20,473 nucleotides of DNA from an uncultured Bacilli bacterium (GTDB lineage: Bacteria > Bacillota_I > Bacilli_A > RF39 > UBA660), in the NCBI GenBank assembly GCA_910576925.1, contig CAJTKB010000027.1, positions 1 to 20,473 of the forward strand, read 5' to 3'. This document shows, one piece after another, positions 7,129 to 14,295 of the stretch. The position numbers and the translations under genes were made by a program. The notes beneath the pieces are model-generated. The model did not search any database, was not told the DNA's origin, and saw only the letters and a program-made list of their open reading frames with translations. Every line of letters begins with the position of its first letter. Positions within the stretch are counted from its first letter, which is position 1.

Positions 7129-9111
7129 TTATAAAAGACTTGCTACCTTCTCTTCTAAACTTTCTATATCAAAACCATATTTTTTTAATACATCATCTTT
7201 TTTACCACTTGTACCAAATTCATTTTGACTGATTATATATCTATCATTAAATATTATCTTATTAAAATTATATGACGATGATAATTCTATTGCTATTTTT
7301 CTTTTTTCTACTGGTAGTATTTCATCAATATATTCTTTATCTTGTTGTAAAAATCTTTCTATATTAGGCATACTTATTACCCTTAGGTCCTTTCCTTTAG
7401 TAAATAATCTGTTAGCAACCTCTATTGCTAAATGTACTTCCTCACCTGAAGATATCAAAATGCCATCTAAATGAACCTTTTCTTTTTGAACAATATAAGC
7501 ACCACGTGCTACATCATTAATAGAAGTATTTGGAAGTACTTCTAGATTATTTCTTGATAAGCAAATAGCAGCTGGATTTTGTTCTTTTTCCATAATAACC
7601 TTATATGAACCAATTACTTCATTAGTATCACAAGGTCTAAACACTTCAAAGTTAGGGATAGTTCTTAGTGAAAGCAACTGCTCTACAGGTTGATGAGTTG
7701 CTCCATCCTCCCCTACAGTCAAAGAGTCATGTGTAAATATATAAATATTAGGAAGATGCATCATCGCACTTAATCTAATTGCTGGTCTCATATAATCACT
7801 AAAAGCAAGCATTGTTGAGGAATATGATCTAAACCCAGCTAAACTAATACCATTCATAATAGCAGCCATAGCGTGTTCTCTTACACCAAAATAAATATTT
7901 TGACCTATATAATTGCTAGCTGAAAAATCTCCTTTATTTTCTATATAATTATTACAAGATGAAAACAAATCAGCACTGCCTCCAAAAAACAAATCATTAT
8001 TTTTAGCATAGGCATTTAATATTTGACCTGAAACTTTTCTTAAAGAGTTTGTTTCTAATGAAGGAATATCAAGACTTGAAAAATCTATTTTTTTATTATC
8101 AGCAGTAATTTTTTCTAGAAGTTCTCTTTTATTTTCATCCAAATATGCCTTTTTTTCTCTATACTCATCTGTTAAATTACTACATCTTTCATAAATCAAA
8201 TATTGAAAGTCTTCTACTACATCAGAGGATACAGTAAAGGGAATATCTCTCATATTTAATTTTTCTTTGATATTAGTAATATCTTCATCAGATAAGTCTC
8301 CACCGTGAACTGTGTTTGTGCCTTGAAACTTAGAATGTTTTCCAATAGTTGTTTTGATCTTGATAAATGATGGTTTATCTGTTACTAACTTAGCATCTGA
8401 TATGGCCTTATTTATTTCATTTATATCCTCTCCATCTAATACTTCACTAGTATGCCAACCAAAAGCATTAAATCTTTCTAAAATATTTTCTGTGAATGAA
8501 AGATTAGTTTTTCCATCAAGAGTTATATCATTAGAATCATATAATACAATTAATTTATTAAGTTTTAGAGTACCAGCAAGAGATGATGCTTCATAGCTAA
8601 CTCCTTCCATAAGGTCTCCGTCTCCTACTAAAACATAGGTATAATAATCAATAGGTTTATTTTTACTATCATTTATTAATGCTTCAAGATGTTTCTCTGC
8701 AATAGCGATTCCAACAGAAGTGGCAATTCCCTGTCCTAGAGGACCTGTTGTCATTTCAACTCCTGGAGTTAATCCATATTCAGGATGTCCTGGTGTAATT
8801 GAATCAATTTGTCTAAACTTTTTTAAATCCTCAAGTTCAATATTAAAACCAGCAAGATATAAAATAGAATAAAGAAGAGCTGAAGCGTGTCCTGCACTCA
8901 AAATAAATCTATCTCTATTGTAAAATTTAGGATTTTCTGGAACAATTCTTAATTGATGAGCAAAAAGTGTATATAAGATTGGTGCTGCTCCTAATGCAAT
9001 TCCTGGATGACCACTTTTAGCATTATGTATCATATCAATAGATAATGCTCTAATTTGATCGACTATTTTAGTTTCATTAATAGGATTATTATTATTTTTA
9101 ATCATTCGCAT
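7129..9111 (-). CDS. tkt: Transketolase
   Basis: 660 aa, cytoplasmic. A thiamine-diphosphate enzyme of the non-oxidative pentose phosphate pathway, transferring two-carbon ketol units. N-terminal PP domain: HPGIALGAAP, GPLGQGIATSVGIA, and the ThDP/metal motif GDGDLMEG...YDSNDITLDG. Middle PYR domain: SADLFSSCNNY, FGVREHAMAAIMNG with the catalytic Glu, and HDSLTVGEDGATHQPVEQL. The C-terminal domain is complete (FGTSGKKDDVLKKYGF). Length is normal. Shine-Dalgarno AAGAGATGA precedes the ATG. It heads a probable operon with sirA, yneF and proS (gaps of 60, 43 and 38 bases). Confidence 0.98.
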   Translation of the reverse strand: MRMIKNNNNPINETKIVDQIRALSIDMIHNAKSGHPGIALGAAPILYTLFAHQLRIVPENPKFYNRDRFILSAGHASALLYSILYLAGFNIELEDLKKFRQIDSITPGHPEYGLTPGVEMTTGPLGQGIATSVGIAIAEKHLEALINDSKNKPIDYYTYVLVGDGDLMEGVSYEASSLAGTLKLNKLIVLYDSNDITLDGKTNLSFTENILERFNAFGWHTSEVLDGEDINEINKAISDAKLVTDKPSFIKIKTTIGKHSKFQGTNTVHGGDLSDEDITNIKEKLNMRDIPFTVSSDVVEDFQYLIYERCSNLTDEYREKKAYLDENKRELLEKITADNKKIDFSSLDIPSLETNSLRKVSGQILNAYAKNNDLFFGGSADLFSSCNNYIENKGDFSASNYIGQNIYFGVREHAMAAIMNGISLAGFRSYSSTMLAFSDYMRPAIRLSAMMHLPNIYIFTHDSLTVGEDGATHQPVEQLLSLRTIPNFEVFRPCDTNEVIGSYKVIMEKEQNPAAICLSRNNLEVLPNTSINDVARGAYIVQKEKVHLDGILISSGEEVHLAIEVANRLFTKGKDLRVISMPNIERFLQQDKEYIDEILPVEKRKIAIELSSSYNFNKIIFNDRYIISQNEFGTSGKKDDVLKKYGFDIESLEEKVASLL

Positions 9112-9141
9112 AAATTCATCTCTTTTCTCTGATTAGCTATT

Positions 9142-9169
9142 ATTATAACACGAGTTTTTAGCAATTCAA
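9142..9169 (-). promoter_or_regulatory. Predicted sigma-A promoter for tkt
   Basis: On the minus strand -35 TTGAAT (9169-9164), a 16-base spacer, and -10 TATAAT (9147-9142), about 30 bases upstream of the tkt start. Confidence 0.7.
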
Positions 9170-9205
9170 GGAAAATATAATCTATTATTTATGACATTTT
9201 AATAC

Positions 9206-9230
9206 AAAAAAGAGACTATTTATCTCTTTT
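9206..9230 (-). terminator. clpB terminator overlapping the end of the gene
   Basis: On the minus strand AAAAGAGA, loop TAAATAG, TCTCTTTT plus T run. The TAG in the loop is the clpB stop codon, so the stem begins inside the last codons. Confidence 0.85.
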
Positions 9231-11318
9231 AACTATGACTTCATTATTTTTATAATCAAATATAATTTTACTGTTTGGTTTAATTTCATTTTTTATTAGT
9301 TCTTTTGCAAGAGTAGTTTCAAGTAAACTAGTAACAAGTCTTTTAAGCGGTCTAGCTCCATATATTTCACTATATCCATTTTCTATTAAATATTCTTCCA
9401 TATCTTCTGTAAGTTGTATCTTAATATTAGAATATTTTAATCTATTTTCAAGATCATTTATAATTTTATTTAATATCATTTTAATAGCATCTTTTGTTAG
9501 ACAGTTAAATATTATTACTTCATCAATTCTATTTATGAATTCTGGTCTAAAGTATTTTTTTATGTCAGTTAAAACCTTTTCCTTATCACCTTCTAAAATA
9601 TCTTCACTTCCAAGATTTGATGTCATTATGATAATTGTATTTCTAAAATCTACTAGTCTTCCATTTGAATCAGTAAGACGTCCTTCATCTAAAATTTGTA
9701 ATAATAAATTTAAAACTTCAGGATGTGCTTTTTCTATTTCATCAAATAAAACTACACTATAGGGATTTCTTCTAACTGCTTCAGTAAGTTGTCCTCCTTC
9801 ATCATAACCAACATATCCTGGAGGAGAACCAATTAAGCGTGATACAGAAAATTTTTCCATGTATTCACTCATATCAATTCTAACCATATGATGTTCATCA
9901 TCAAATAGTTCATAGGCTATACTTCTAGCCACTTCTGTTTTTCCTACTCCTGTTGTACCTAGGAATAAAAACGAACCAATTGGTCTATTTGGATCCTTTA
10001 TACCACTTCTACTACGAAGAACGGCTTCACTTACTCTTTTTAAAGCCTCATCCTGACCTATAACTCTTTTTCTTAGATTATCTTCTAACATTAATAAACG
10101 TTCTTTTTCACTGCTTACAAGTTTGCTTATAGGAATATTAGTCCATCTAGAAATAATATTTGCAATATCGTCTTCTTCTACAACATCACTTAGTATCTGA
10201 CTTTTGGTACTATTTCTAAGTTCTAGTAACTCCTTTTCAAGAGATGGAATTGTTCCATGTCTTAAGCGAGCTGCCTTTTCTAAATCATATACGGATTCAG
10301 CCTTTTCTAATTCAAATTTAGCTCTTTCTATCTCACTCTTTTTATCTTTGATATTATCAATTACTTCTTTTTCACTACTCCATTTAGCTTTTAATTCATC
10401 TTCATCTCTTTTTAATTTTTCAAGTGAAGAGTTAATTTCTTCTAAGCGTTTTTTACTAAGTTCGTCTTTTTCTTTCTTTAGAGCTTGCTTTTCTATTTCA
10501 AGGCGCATTATTTTTCTTGATAGTTTATCAAGTTTTTCTGGAACACTGTCTAGTTGTACTCTAATTGTTGCACAAGCTTCATCTACTAAATCAATTGCTT
10601 TATCTGGCAAGAATCTTTCTGTTATATATCTATTTGAAAGAGTTGCAGCCGCAATTAAAGATTTATCTTTGATAGTAACACCATGATGAACTTCAAATCT
10701 TTCTTTAAGCCCTCTAAGAATAGTAATAGTGTCTTCTACTGTTGGTTCACTAACTTTTATTTTTTGAAAACGTCTCTCAAGTGCTCCATCTTTTTCTATA
10801 TATTTACGGTATTCATTTAGCGTAGTTGCTCCAATTAGTCTAATCTCCCCTCTTGCTAGCATCGGCTTTAGAATATTAGAGGTATCCATTCCACCTGATA
10901 CATCACCGCTTGAAACAATTGTATGTATCTCATCAATAAACATTATGATTTCGCCATCAGACTTTTTTATTTCATTTAAAACTTTTTTTAATCTTTCTTC
11001 AAATTCACCTCTATATTTTGCTCCTGCAATAAGAGATGCCATATCAAGCTCCCAAACAGTTTTATTTTTTAAGCTATTTGGTACATCACCTTTAATTATT
11101 CTTTCTGCAAGTCCTTCAACAATAGCCGTTTTTCCAACACCTGCTTCTCCAATTAAAACTGGATTATTTTTAGTTTTTCTAGATAGAACTCTTGTTATAT
11201 TTCTAATCTCTTCATCTCTTCCTATTACTGGATCAATTTTATTATCTTTTACAGCTCGGGTAATATTTCTACCATATTTTTCAAAGACATTTTCTTCTTT
11301 TTCATTTTGATTATACAT
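9216..11318 (-). CDS. clpB: ClpB-type AAA+ disaggregase without N-domain
   Basis: 700 aa, cytoplasmic heat-shock disaggregase working with DnaK. NBD1 starts almost at once (DPVIGRDEEIRN at 29-40), with Walker A GEAGVGKTA (57-65) and Walker B MFIDEIHT. The long coiled-coil middle domain (about 245-370, EKLDKLSRKIMRLEIEKQAL...) is the feature that separates ClpB from ClpA/ClpC. NBD2 has Walker A GTTGVGKTE (near 453), VRIDMSEYMEKFSVSRLIG, the pore segment GSPPGYVGYDEGG, and Walker B VVLFDEIEKAHP. The usual 150-residue N-domain is missing, so this resembles the short ClpB of mycoplasmas; a good Shine-Dalgarno and the CIRCE promoter show this is the true start and not a truncation. It has no ClpP-binding loop that I can see. 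It has its own promoter, controlled by HrcA. Confidence 0.95.
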   Translation of the reverse strand: MYNQNEKEENVFEKYGRNITRAVKDNKIDPVIGRDEEIRNITRVLSRKTKNNPVLIGEAGVGKTAIVEGLAERIIKGDVPNSLKNKTVWELDMASLIAGAKYRGEFEERLKKVLNEIKKSDGEIIMFIDEIHTIVSSGDVSGGMDTSNILKPMLARGEIRLIGATTLNEYRKYIEKDGALERRFQKIKVSEPTVEDTITILRGLKERFEVHHGVTIKDKSLIAAATLSNRYITERFLPDKAIDLVDEACATIRVQLDSVPEKLDKLSRKIMRLEIEKQALKKEKDELSKKRLEEINSSLEKLKRDEDELKAKWSSEKEVIDNIKDKKSEIERAKFELEKAESVYDLEKAARLRHGTIPSLEKELLELRNSTKSQILSDVVEEDDIANIISRWTNIPISKLVSSEKERLLMLEDNLRKRVIGQDEALKRVSEAVLRSRSGIKDPNRPIGSFLFLGTTGVGKTEVARSIAYELFDDEHHMVRIDMSEYMEKFSVSRLIGSPPGYVGYDEGGQLTEAVRRNPYSVVLFDEIEKAHPEVLNLLLQILDEGRLTDSNGRLVDFRNTIIIMTSNLGSEDILEGDKEKVLTDIKKYFRPEFINRIDEVIIFNCLTKDAIKMILNKIINDLENRLKYSNIKIQLTEDMEEYLIENGYSEIYGARPLKRLVTSLLETTLAKELIKNEIKPNSKIIFDYKNNEVIVKRDK

Positions 11319-11342
11319 AATATCAACCTCTTTTCAATAACT

Positions 11343-11370
11343 ATTATATTCTATTTTTAGCACTTGTCAA
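11343..11370 (-). promoter_or_regulatory. clpB sigma-A promoter
   Basis: On the minus strand -35 TTGACA (11370-11365), a 16-base spacer, -10 TATAAT (11348-11343): a full consensus match about 25 bases upstream of the ATG. The -35 box lies inside the CIRCE operator. Confidence 0.88.
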
Positions 11371-11383
11371 GTATGAGTGCTAA
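11357..11383. promoter_or_regulatory. CIRCE operator (HrcA site) of clpB
   Basis: TTAGCACTT-N9-GAGTGCTAA, one base off the CIRCE consensus TTAGCACTC-N9-GAGTGCTAA. It covers the clpB -35 box, so HrcA would block polymerase directly until heat stress inactivates it. Confidence 0.93.
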
Positions 11384-11402
11384 TTTTTTTGTTTTTTTAG
11401 GG

Positions 11403-11431
11403 TTGCATTAGAAAAAAATGTATGCTATTAT
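11403..11431 (+). promoter_or_regulatory. tRNA operon promoter
   Basis: -35 TTGCAT (11403-11408), 17-base spacer, -10 TATTAT (11426-11431), 12 bases before the first tRNA gene. It is divergent from the clpB promoter. Confidence 0.7.
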
Positions 11432-11442
11432 TAAGTGGTAAT

Positions 11443-11519
11443 GGACCCTTAGCTCAGTTGGTTAGAGCATCCGGCTCATAACCGGGCGGTCACAGGTTCG
11501 AGTCCTGTAGGGTCCACCA
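11443..11519 (+). tRNA. tRNA with CAT anticodon (tRNA-Ile2 or elongator tRNA-Met)
   Basis: A 77-base cloverleaf: acceptor GGACCCT/AGGGTCC, D arm AGCTCAGTTGGTTAGAGC, anticodon stem TCCGG/CCGGG with loop CTCATAA, T-loop GGTTCGAGTCC, discriminator A, CCA encoded. CAT can mean elongator Met, or Ile2 whose C34 is changed to lysidine by TilS. The GGACC acceptor and CTCATAA loop resemble the Bacillus Ile2 tRNA, so Ile2 is slightly favoured. It lacks the C1-A72 type mismatch and GGG/CCC stem of an initiator tRNA. tRNA-Leu follows 5 bases later. Confidence 0.92.
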
Positions 11520-11524
11520 TTATT

Positions 11525-11608
11525 GCGGATATGGCGGAATTGGCAGACGCGCTAGACTTAGGATCTAGTGTCATAGACGTGCAGGTTCAACTCCTGTTAT
11601 CCGCACCA
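11525..11608 (+). tRNA. tRNA-Leu(TAG)
   Basis: An 84-base class II tRNA: acceptor GCGGATA/TATCCGC, anticodon stem CTAGA/TCTAG with loop CTTAGGA (anticodon TAG, decoding CTN), long variable arm TGTCATAGACG, T-loop GGTTCAACTCC, CCA encoded. Its last bases CGCACCA begin the repeat that also occurs at 20279, so this is the likely integration target of the element to its right. Confidence 0.95.
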
Positions 11609-11639
11609 TCGACGAATCTGTTCGAACTATTCGAACTTT
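11602..11639 (+). repeat. Left attachment-site repeat (attL candidate)
   Basis: CGCACCAT, two variable bases (CG here, TT at the right end), then 28 bases identical to 20289-20316. The 28-base block contains the palindrome GTTCGAA-CTA-TTCGAAC (11620-11636). The first seven bases are the tRNA-Leu 3' end. Weaker similarity continues for about 40 bases into the terminators that follow both copies. Confidence 0.85.
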
Positions 11640-11648
11640 GATATATAG

Positions 11649-11674
11649 AATCAATCAGAAATGGTTGATTTTTT
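11649..11674 (+). terminator. tRNA operon terminator, probably element-supplied
   Basis: AATCAATCA, tetraloop GAAA, TGGTTGATT, then TTTT: a perfect 9-bp stem with one G-T pair. A related terminator follows the right repeat (20327-20346). Confidence 0.8.
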
Positions 11675-11710
11675 CGTTTTTAGAAAAAATCATAGGAAAG
11701 GTTGGTGTCT

Positions 11711-11986
11711 ATGATTAATGTAATCAAAAGAGAAATTGATATGGAGGAATCTTTAAAGAAACGATTGGAAATTATATGTGATTTCTGTAATACTACTCCA
11801 ACAATTATAAATGGTAGTATTCGTAAAATTGATAAGACAAATTTGAACTATATCGAACCTCATAGAATTATTATCAATAATATAATGTTTCTTGCCTTTA
11901 ATTATTCAAATGAAATCTATATCAACAATTTAAGTAAAAAAATTAAAATATCAGAACTAGAAAACTACATAAAAAGTATGAACTAA
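11711..11986 (+). CDS. Small att-linked protein of unknown family, copy 1
   Basis: 91 aa from ATG 11711 (Shine-Dalgarno AGGAAAGG). The family is not recognised. It is a clear paralogue of the protein at 17901: both have a charged N-terminal segment (ESLKKRLEI here, CEIKKKLKI there), then NG/DG, KxDKTNL, EPHRIII or EPHKIII followed by N or S, and a C-terminal YINN/YLPS segment with a final helix. The two have equal length before the DKTNL motif, which supports the ATG chosen over the TTG at 11702. No membrane segment or signal peptide. Each copy is the first gene after a tRNA-3'-end/terminator cassette, so a role in recombination control (directionality factor) or regulation of the element is a reasonable guess but nothing more. 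It ends before the promoter of the serine recombinase. Confidence 0.7.
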   Translation: MINVIKREIDMEESLKKRLEIICDFCNTTPTIINGSIRKIDKTNLNYIEPHRIIINNIMFLAFNYSNEIYINNLSKKIKISELENYIKSMN

Positions 11987-12010
11987 TACATATTCCCTAC
12001 AAATGGGTAA

Positions 12011-12039
12011 TAGACAAAATAAGAAAAATGTTGTATTAT
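12011..12039 (+). promoter_or_regulatory. Predicted promoter of the serine recombinase
   Basis: -35 TAGACA (12011-12016), 17-base spacer, -10 TATTAT (12034-12039), with a 90-base leader holding a terminator before the start codon. Confidence 0.5.
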
Positions 12040-12065
12040 GTAAGTGATTTACAATGACTTATTTT

Positions 12066-12111
12066 GAGAAGTAAAAGTATTAGTTTGTAGTACCTTTACT
12101 TCTCTTTTTTT
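12066..12111 (+). terminator. Strong terminator in the recombinase leader
   Basis: GAGAAGTAAA (12066-12075) pairs perfectly with TTTACTTCTC (12095-12104), followed by seven T. It ends 27 bases before the recombinase ATG and downstream of the predicted promoter, so it either ends the small-gene transcript or attenuates the recombinase. Confidence 0.85.
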
Positions 12112-12138
12112 GAAATTAGAAAAGGAGATGATAATTTG

Positions 12139-14094
12139 ATGTATGATGATGTAAAGAAAATTGCAGGGCTCTATATTCGTGTCAGCACGGAAGATCAGGC
12201 CAGAGAGGGTTTTAGTTTACCAGAACAAGAAAAGCGTTTAAGGGCTATGTGTGAATTCAAAGGTTATGAAGTATATAAAGTATATGAAGATGCTGGAATA
12301 AGTGCTAAAACAGGTAATAAACGACCTGCATTTGATGAATTATTACAAGATATTAAAGATAAGAAGTGTAATACGATTGTTGTATTAAAACTAGATAGAT
12401 TAACAAGGTCAGTTGCTGATTGGGAAAAGATACTAACATTTCTAGAAGAAAATGATGCTTTCCTAGATTGTGCTAATGATGATATCAATACCACTAATGC
12501 AAATGGAAAAATGATTTCTAGAATACTCACTTCAGTAAGTCAACAAGAGATTGAAAGAACAAGTGAGAGAACGAAAATAGGTTTAGCTGGAGCAATTAAG
12601 GCTGGTCATATTCCACATCAAAGTCCTTTAGGATATAAAAGAGATGGTAAAACTCTAGTGCCGGATTTAACAACTAAAGATGTTATAATTCGTATATTTG
12701 AAATGTATCATAGTGGCTTATCATACAAGAAAATAAGTAATATTTTAAATGAAGAAAAAGTATTGGATAAAACAAATTGGAGAGATTCTACGATTGTTGG
12801 TATTTTACAAAATGAGATTTATAAAGGTGATTTTGTTCATGGAAAGAAAACAAAGAAACCTACTTACTATCCGAATGTCGTTGAGCCAATAGTTAGTAAA
12901 GAACTATGGGAAGAATGTCAGGTACAAAAGAAGAAAAATTCAAGAAGTTATCAAAGAACTTTAACCTATTTATTCTTACAAAAATTAAAATGTCCGAAAT
13001 GCGGAAGAATATTAGGTGGTAAAGCAACAACAAAGAAAAATGGTAATTCATACTTCTACTATTATTGTAATGATTGTAAATTAACAATAAAAGAAAATAC
13101 TATCGAAGAATATATAAGTGAATTTATTGATAATATCGTAGAATATGATTCTGTTGTTAATCAATTTTTCTTACCAATGATAAAACAAAAAATAGAAAAT
13201 CCAAAAGAAGATATTGAAAAAGAAATCAAAAAACAAAAAGATAAGTTTGCTAGAATTAGGGAAGCCTATGTAAACGAAGTATTCACTCTTGAAGAATATG
13301 ACTTAGAACGAAAAAAGGTAGAAAATACGATTGAAGATTTGGAAACAAAATTAAATGAATCAGAAGTATGTGATGAGTTAAAATTCACACCAGAAGATAT
13401 TTTAGTAAAGCGAGATATAGATTTCATAAATTCAGTGAAATACCCAGAAAAATATAAAGAATATAATAAGTCTTGGAAAGAATTTACTAGAGAAGAAAAA
13501 GCTAATTTAATTATGAATTATATTGAAGATATTACTTTAAAGGAAACTTACAATAAAAAATGTGATGTAGAGTTTATTAAGTTTAGAGAAAGTATTGTTA
13601 ATCCTTGTAATGATTTATATTTTAATGGTTATTTAGATAGAAAAGATTATGCAATCTTTGGGAATGTTATGGGAACTTTAAGATTTAGTGAATACAGAAA
13701 TGATGATGAGGTATGGCAACATATATTGAGATTACGAGAATTTTATGATGTAGGATTCTATCAAGCAACTTACAATACTGAAACATCTATGTTTTACTTC
13801 AATATAGATGAAGATAGTCAAGCAATTGTTAGAATATTCCCTATGGAAAATTATAGAGAGATTGACCCAGATATGAAGATGAAAGAATACGATTTAGGAG
13901 TACTTTATATCAATAAAGATAATGGCACTATTTTAGAAGATGAGGAAGCAGTATTTAAATATATTCCAGATAAAACAGATGGCATACTTACTAGAGAGGT
14001 AAAACCAACTATTGTAAAACCTGCTAATGCTATTGGACTAGCAGAATGTACTATAGAGGAAGAAGAAACTTCCGAAGAAGGTGTTTCTTCCTAA
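12139..14094 (+). CDS. Large serine recombinase (site-specific integrase) with C-terminal extension
   Basis: 651 aa. Catalytic resolvase domain at the N-terminus: GLYIRVSTEDQ with nucleophile Ser16, VVLKLDRLTRS, and ISRILTSVSQQEIERTSERT leading into the long helix. The recombinase domain follows (about 150-265: PLGYKRDGK, YKKISNILNEE, IVGILQNEIYKGD), then a zinc ribbon CPKCGRILGG...YYCNDC (Cys285-Cys288 and Cys310-Cys313) and a coiled coil (about 345-420). The usual enzyme would end near residue 490. Here about 160 more residues follow (NPCNDLYFNGYLDRKDYAIF onward), acidic at the end, which I do not recognise. ATG 12139 is preferred over TTG 12136: AAGGAGATGAT upstream fits it. It would integrate and excise the element. 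It is followed by the oriT-like site and the relaxase gene. Confidence 0.95.
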   Translation: MYDDVKKIAGLYIRVSTEDQAREGFSLPEQEKRLRAMCEFKGYEVYKVYEDAGISAKTGNKRPAFDELLQDIKDKKCNTIVVLKLDRLTRSVADWEKILTFLEENDAFLDCANDDINTTNANGKMISRILTSVSQQEIERTSERTKIGLAGAIKAGHIPHQSPLGYKRDGKTLVPDLTTKDVIIRIFEMYHSGLSYKKISNILNEEKVLDKTNWRDSTIVGILQNEIYKGDFVHGKKTKKPTYYPNVVEPIVSKELWEECQVQKKKNSRSYQRTLTYLFLQKLKCPKCGRILGGKATTKKNGNSYFYYYCNDCKLTIKENTIEEYISEFIDNIVEYDSVVNQFFLPMIKQKIENPKEDIEKEIKKQKDKFARIREAYVNEVFTLEEYDLERKKVENTIEDLETKLNESEVCDELKFTPEDILVKRDIDFINSVKYPEKYKEYNKSWKEFTREEKANLIMNYIEDITLKETYNKKCDVEFIKFRESIVNPCNDLYFNGYLDRKDYAIFGNVMGTLRFSEYRNDDEVWQHILRLREFYDVGFYQATYNTETSMFYFNIDEDSQAIVRIFPMENYREIDPDMKMKEYDLGVLYINKDNGTILEDEEAVFKYIPDKTDGILTREVKPTIVKPANAIGLAECTIEEEETSEEGVSS

Positions 14095-14157
14095 CCTTTA
14101 TGAAATCTTGTTTTATTACGAAGTTTTAAAACAATATGGAATAAAGTAAAACGGATT

Positions 14158-14172
14158 CTAAGGTGTCCTTAG
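14158..14172 (+). repeat. Perfect hairpin CTAAGG-TGT-CCTTAG
   Basis: A 6-bp stem with 3-base loop, 11 bases before the oriT-like hairpin. Either part of the transfer origin or a weak terminator of the recombinase gene. Confidence 0.5.
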
Positions 14173-14183
14173 CCCACGAGGTC

Positions 14184-14215
14184 ATTTTGCTATACTTGGC
14201 AAAATACCTAGGGGG
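14184..14215 (+). other. oriT-like hairpin upstream of the MobV relaxase
   Basis: ATTTTGC (14184-14190), 8-base loop, GCAAAAT (14199-14205), then ACCTAGGGGG. A related structure, ATTTTGT-N7-ACAAAAT then ACCTGTGAGGGG, occurs at 20378-20410. A hairpin next to a fixed single-strand motif about 85 bases upstream of a relaxase gene is what a transfer origin should look like. The nick site is not known. Confidence 0.5.
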
Positions 14216-14295
14216 TTAAATATTTTGACAGGAGCCAAAATATAGCCTAAAAAACATCATTAAAACGACTATAAAAAATGTAAAAATAAAGGAGC

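Noticed and set aside
10204..10686. A 160-codon plus-strand frame inside clpB
   Set aside because: Ser/Phe/Leu-rich antisense shadow of the coiled-coil region; no ribosome site or family.
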